Below, in pieces: positions 46,504 through 46,951 of a stretch of DNA of 46,951 bases. Below the pieces are notes generated by a model. The model saw nothing but the letters and a program-made list of their open reading frames with translations. It did no database searches and was not told the origin of the DNA. The DNA is from CAYNLY01 sp964398225 (GTDB lineage: Bacteria; Pseudomonadota; Zetaproteobacteria; Mariprofundales; Mariprofundaceae): positions 1 to 46,951 of the forward strand of contig CAYNLY010000006.1 in NCBI GenBank assembly GCA_964398225.1, in the 5' to 3' direction. Each line of letters opens with the position of its first letter. The stretch's first letter is position 1. The position numbers and the translations under genes are program-made.

Positions 46504-46951
46504 AGCTTCCCGACTGGTATCTGAGGCTTGAGGAATGGTGCTTTGCGCACCGGATCTGGGCGACCGCTCCGGTGGTGCTGCTGCTGTTTGCTGCCGCCCG
46601 GCCGAGCCTTGCGAGCATCGTAATCGGCGGCTGCATCGTGCTGCTGGGCGAGGCGGGCCGCATCTGGGCCTCCGGGCATATCGACAAGAACGCAAGGCTC
46701 GCCACGGCCGGCCCCTACCGGTTCACGCGCAATCCGCTGTATTTCTTCAATGCCGTCATCTTTGCCGGATTCTGCGTTATGGCCGCCAACCCCTGGGCTG
46801 CGACGCTGGGCGCGCTGGCCTTTACGGTCATCTACCGCCCGTGCCTGAGAAACGAGGCCGCCTACATGCGCCAGCTGTTCGGCGCCGAATACGAGGCATG
46901 GGCCGCGAAAGTTCCGCTCTTCTGGCCGAGGCCCACCGGCTGGCAGGGCCA
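46500..46951 (+). CDS. isoprenylcysteine carboxyl methyltransferase-like membrane protein, 3' truncated by the window
   Basis: 150 residues visible from GTG in a GTGA overlap; it is cut by the right edge. Membrane helices lie near residues 21-35, 38-55 and 85-110. The ICMT/PEMT family block is clear: GEAGRIWASGHIDKN, LATAGPYRFTRNPLYFFNAV, then LRNEAAYMRQLFGAEYEAWAAKVPLFWPR. Such bacterial proteins methylate lipids or small acceptors, often unknown. It continues the LPS operon, with the third methyltransferase-like gene of the cluster. Confidence 0.88.
   Translation, partial: MKLPDWYLRLEEWCFAHRIWATAPVVLLLFAAARPSLASIVIGGCIVLLGEAGRIWASGHIDKNARLATAGPYRFTRNPLYFFNAVIFAGFCVMAANPWAATLGALAFTVIYRPCLRNEAAYMRQLFGAEYEAWAAKVPLFWPRPTGWQG

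Noticed and set aside
1..46951. Mobile elements, CRISPR arrays, phage or toxin-antitoxin genes
   Set aside because: I found no transposase, integrase with a catalytic set, direct-repeat array or other such feature on either strand; composition looks even throughout.

Overview
The window is ordinary, dense, chromosomal DNA of a high-G+C Gram-negative bacterium, most likely a gammaproteobacterium. The signs are lipid A and LPS core genes (lpxK, lpxL, waaA, waaC, waaF), outer-membrane lipoproteins, a beta-barrel porin-like protein, TolC/RND efflux, a bacterial-type prolyl-tRNA synthetase with an insertion domain, Mpl, and gene neighbourhoods known from that class (coaBC-dut, rph-rdgB, lpxK with a Trm112-like gene). 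I see no insertion sequence, phage gene, CRISPR array or rRNA. No gene-free stretch exceeds 300 bases.

Layout. 1-6.8 kb: the end of an unidentified gene, a cytochrome c, purB, ispH, then the overlapping operon peroxiredoxin-coaBC-dut-Rrf2 regulator-rsmC. 6.8-9.7 kb (minus): a glycine-zipper/TPR lipoprotein, a class III nucleotide cyclase, tRNA-Pro(CGG) with promoter and terminator, and a polyprenyl diphosphate synthase. 9.8-13.1 kb (plus): maf-rng-hemW. 13.1-18.7 kb (minus): a hybrid sensor kinase, then ftsY at the end of an operon with a lipoprotein, a PCuAC copper chaperone, a SCO protein and a Met-rich outer-membrane barrel. 18.8-22.5 kb: a small secreted Cys/His/Met protein (minus), then tlpA-like, dsbC-like, rph, rdgB and a family 5 uracil-DNA glycosylase (plus). 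22.5-29.6 kb: slt and proS, a voltage-gated-type potassium channel, mpl, a carboxylesterase, an unrecognised protein, and efp. 29.7-37.4 kb: a TolC/RND pair without adaptor, a Na+/H+ antiporter, a CaCA exchanger and a lone cyclic-nucleotide-binding-like protein. 37.5 kb to the end: an envelope glycolipid operon running from waaA through lpxK, lpxL, two heptosyltransferases, a DUF3108 protein, a NodU/CmcH-type carbamoyltransferase, two methyltransferases and a truncated ICMT-like membrane methyltransferase.

Cross-cutting observations. (1) Many genes that head a transcript lack a Shine-Dalgarno sequence and instead have a sigma70-like -10 box only 6-9 bases before the start codon, usually with a -35 hexamer 16-17 bases further up, as expected for leaderless mRNAs. 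(2) Within operons, genes are packed with 4-base stop/start overlaps, four of them TTGA with a TTG start. (3) hemW has no ATG, GTG or TTG start upstream of its catalytic cysteine motif and probably starts at AUA (in an ATAG overlap) or CUG. (4) The most interesting pathway content is the LPS-core operon with a carbamoyltransferase and extra methyltransferases, and the copper/thiol cluster with an outer-membrane barrel and a small metal-ligand-rich secreted protein.
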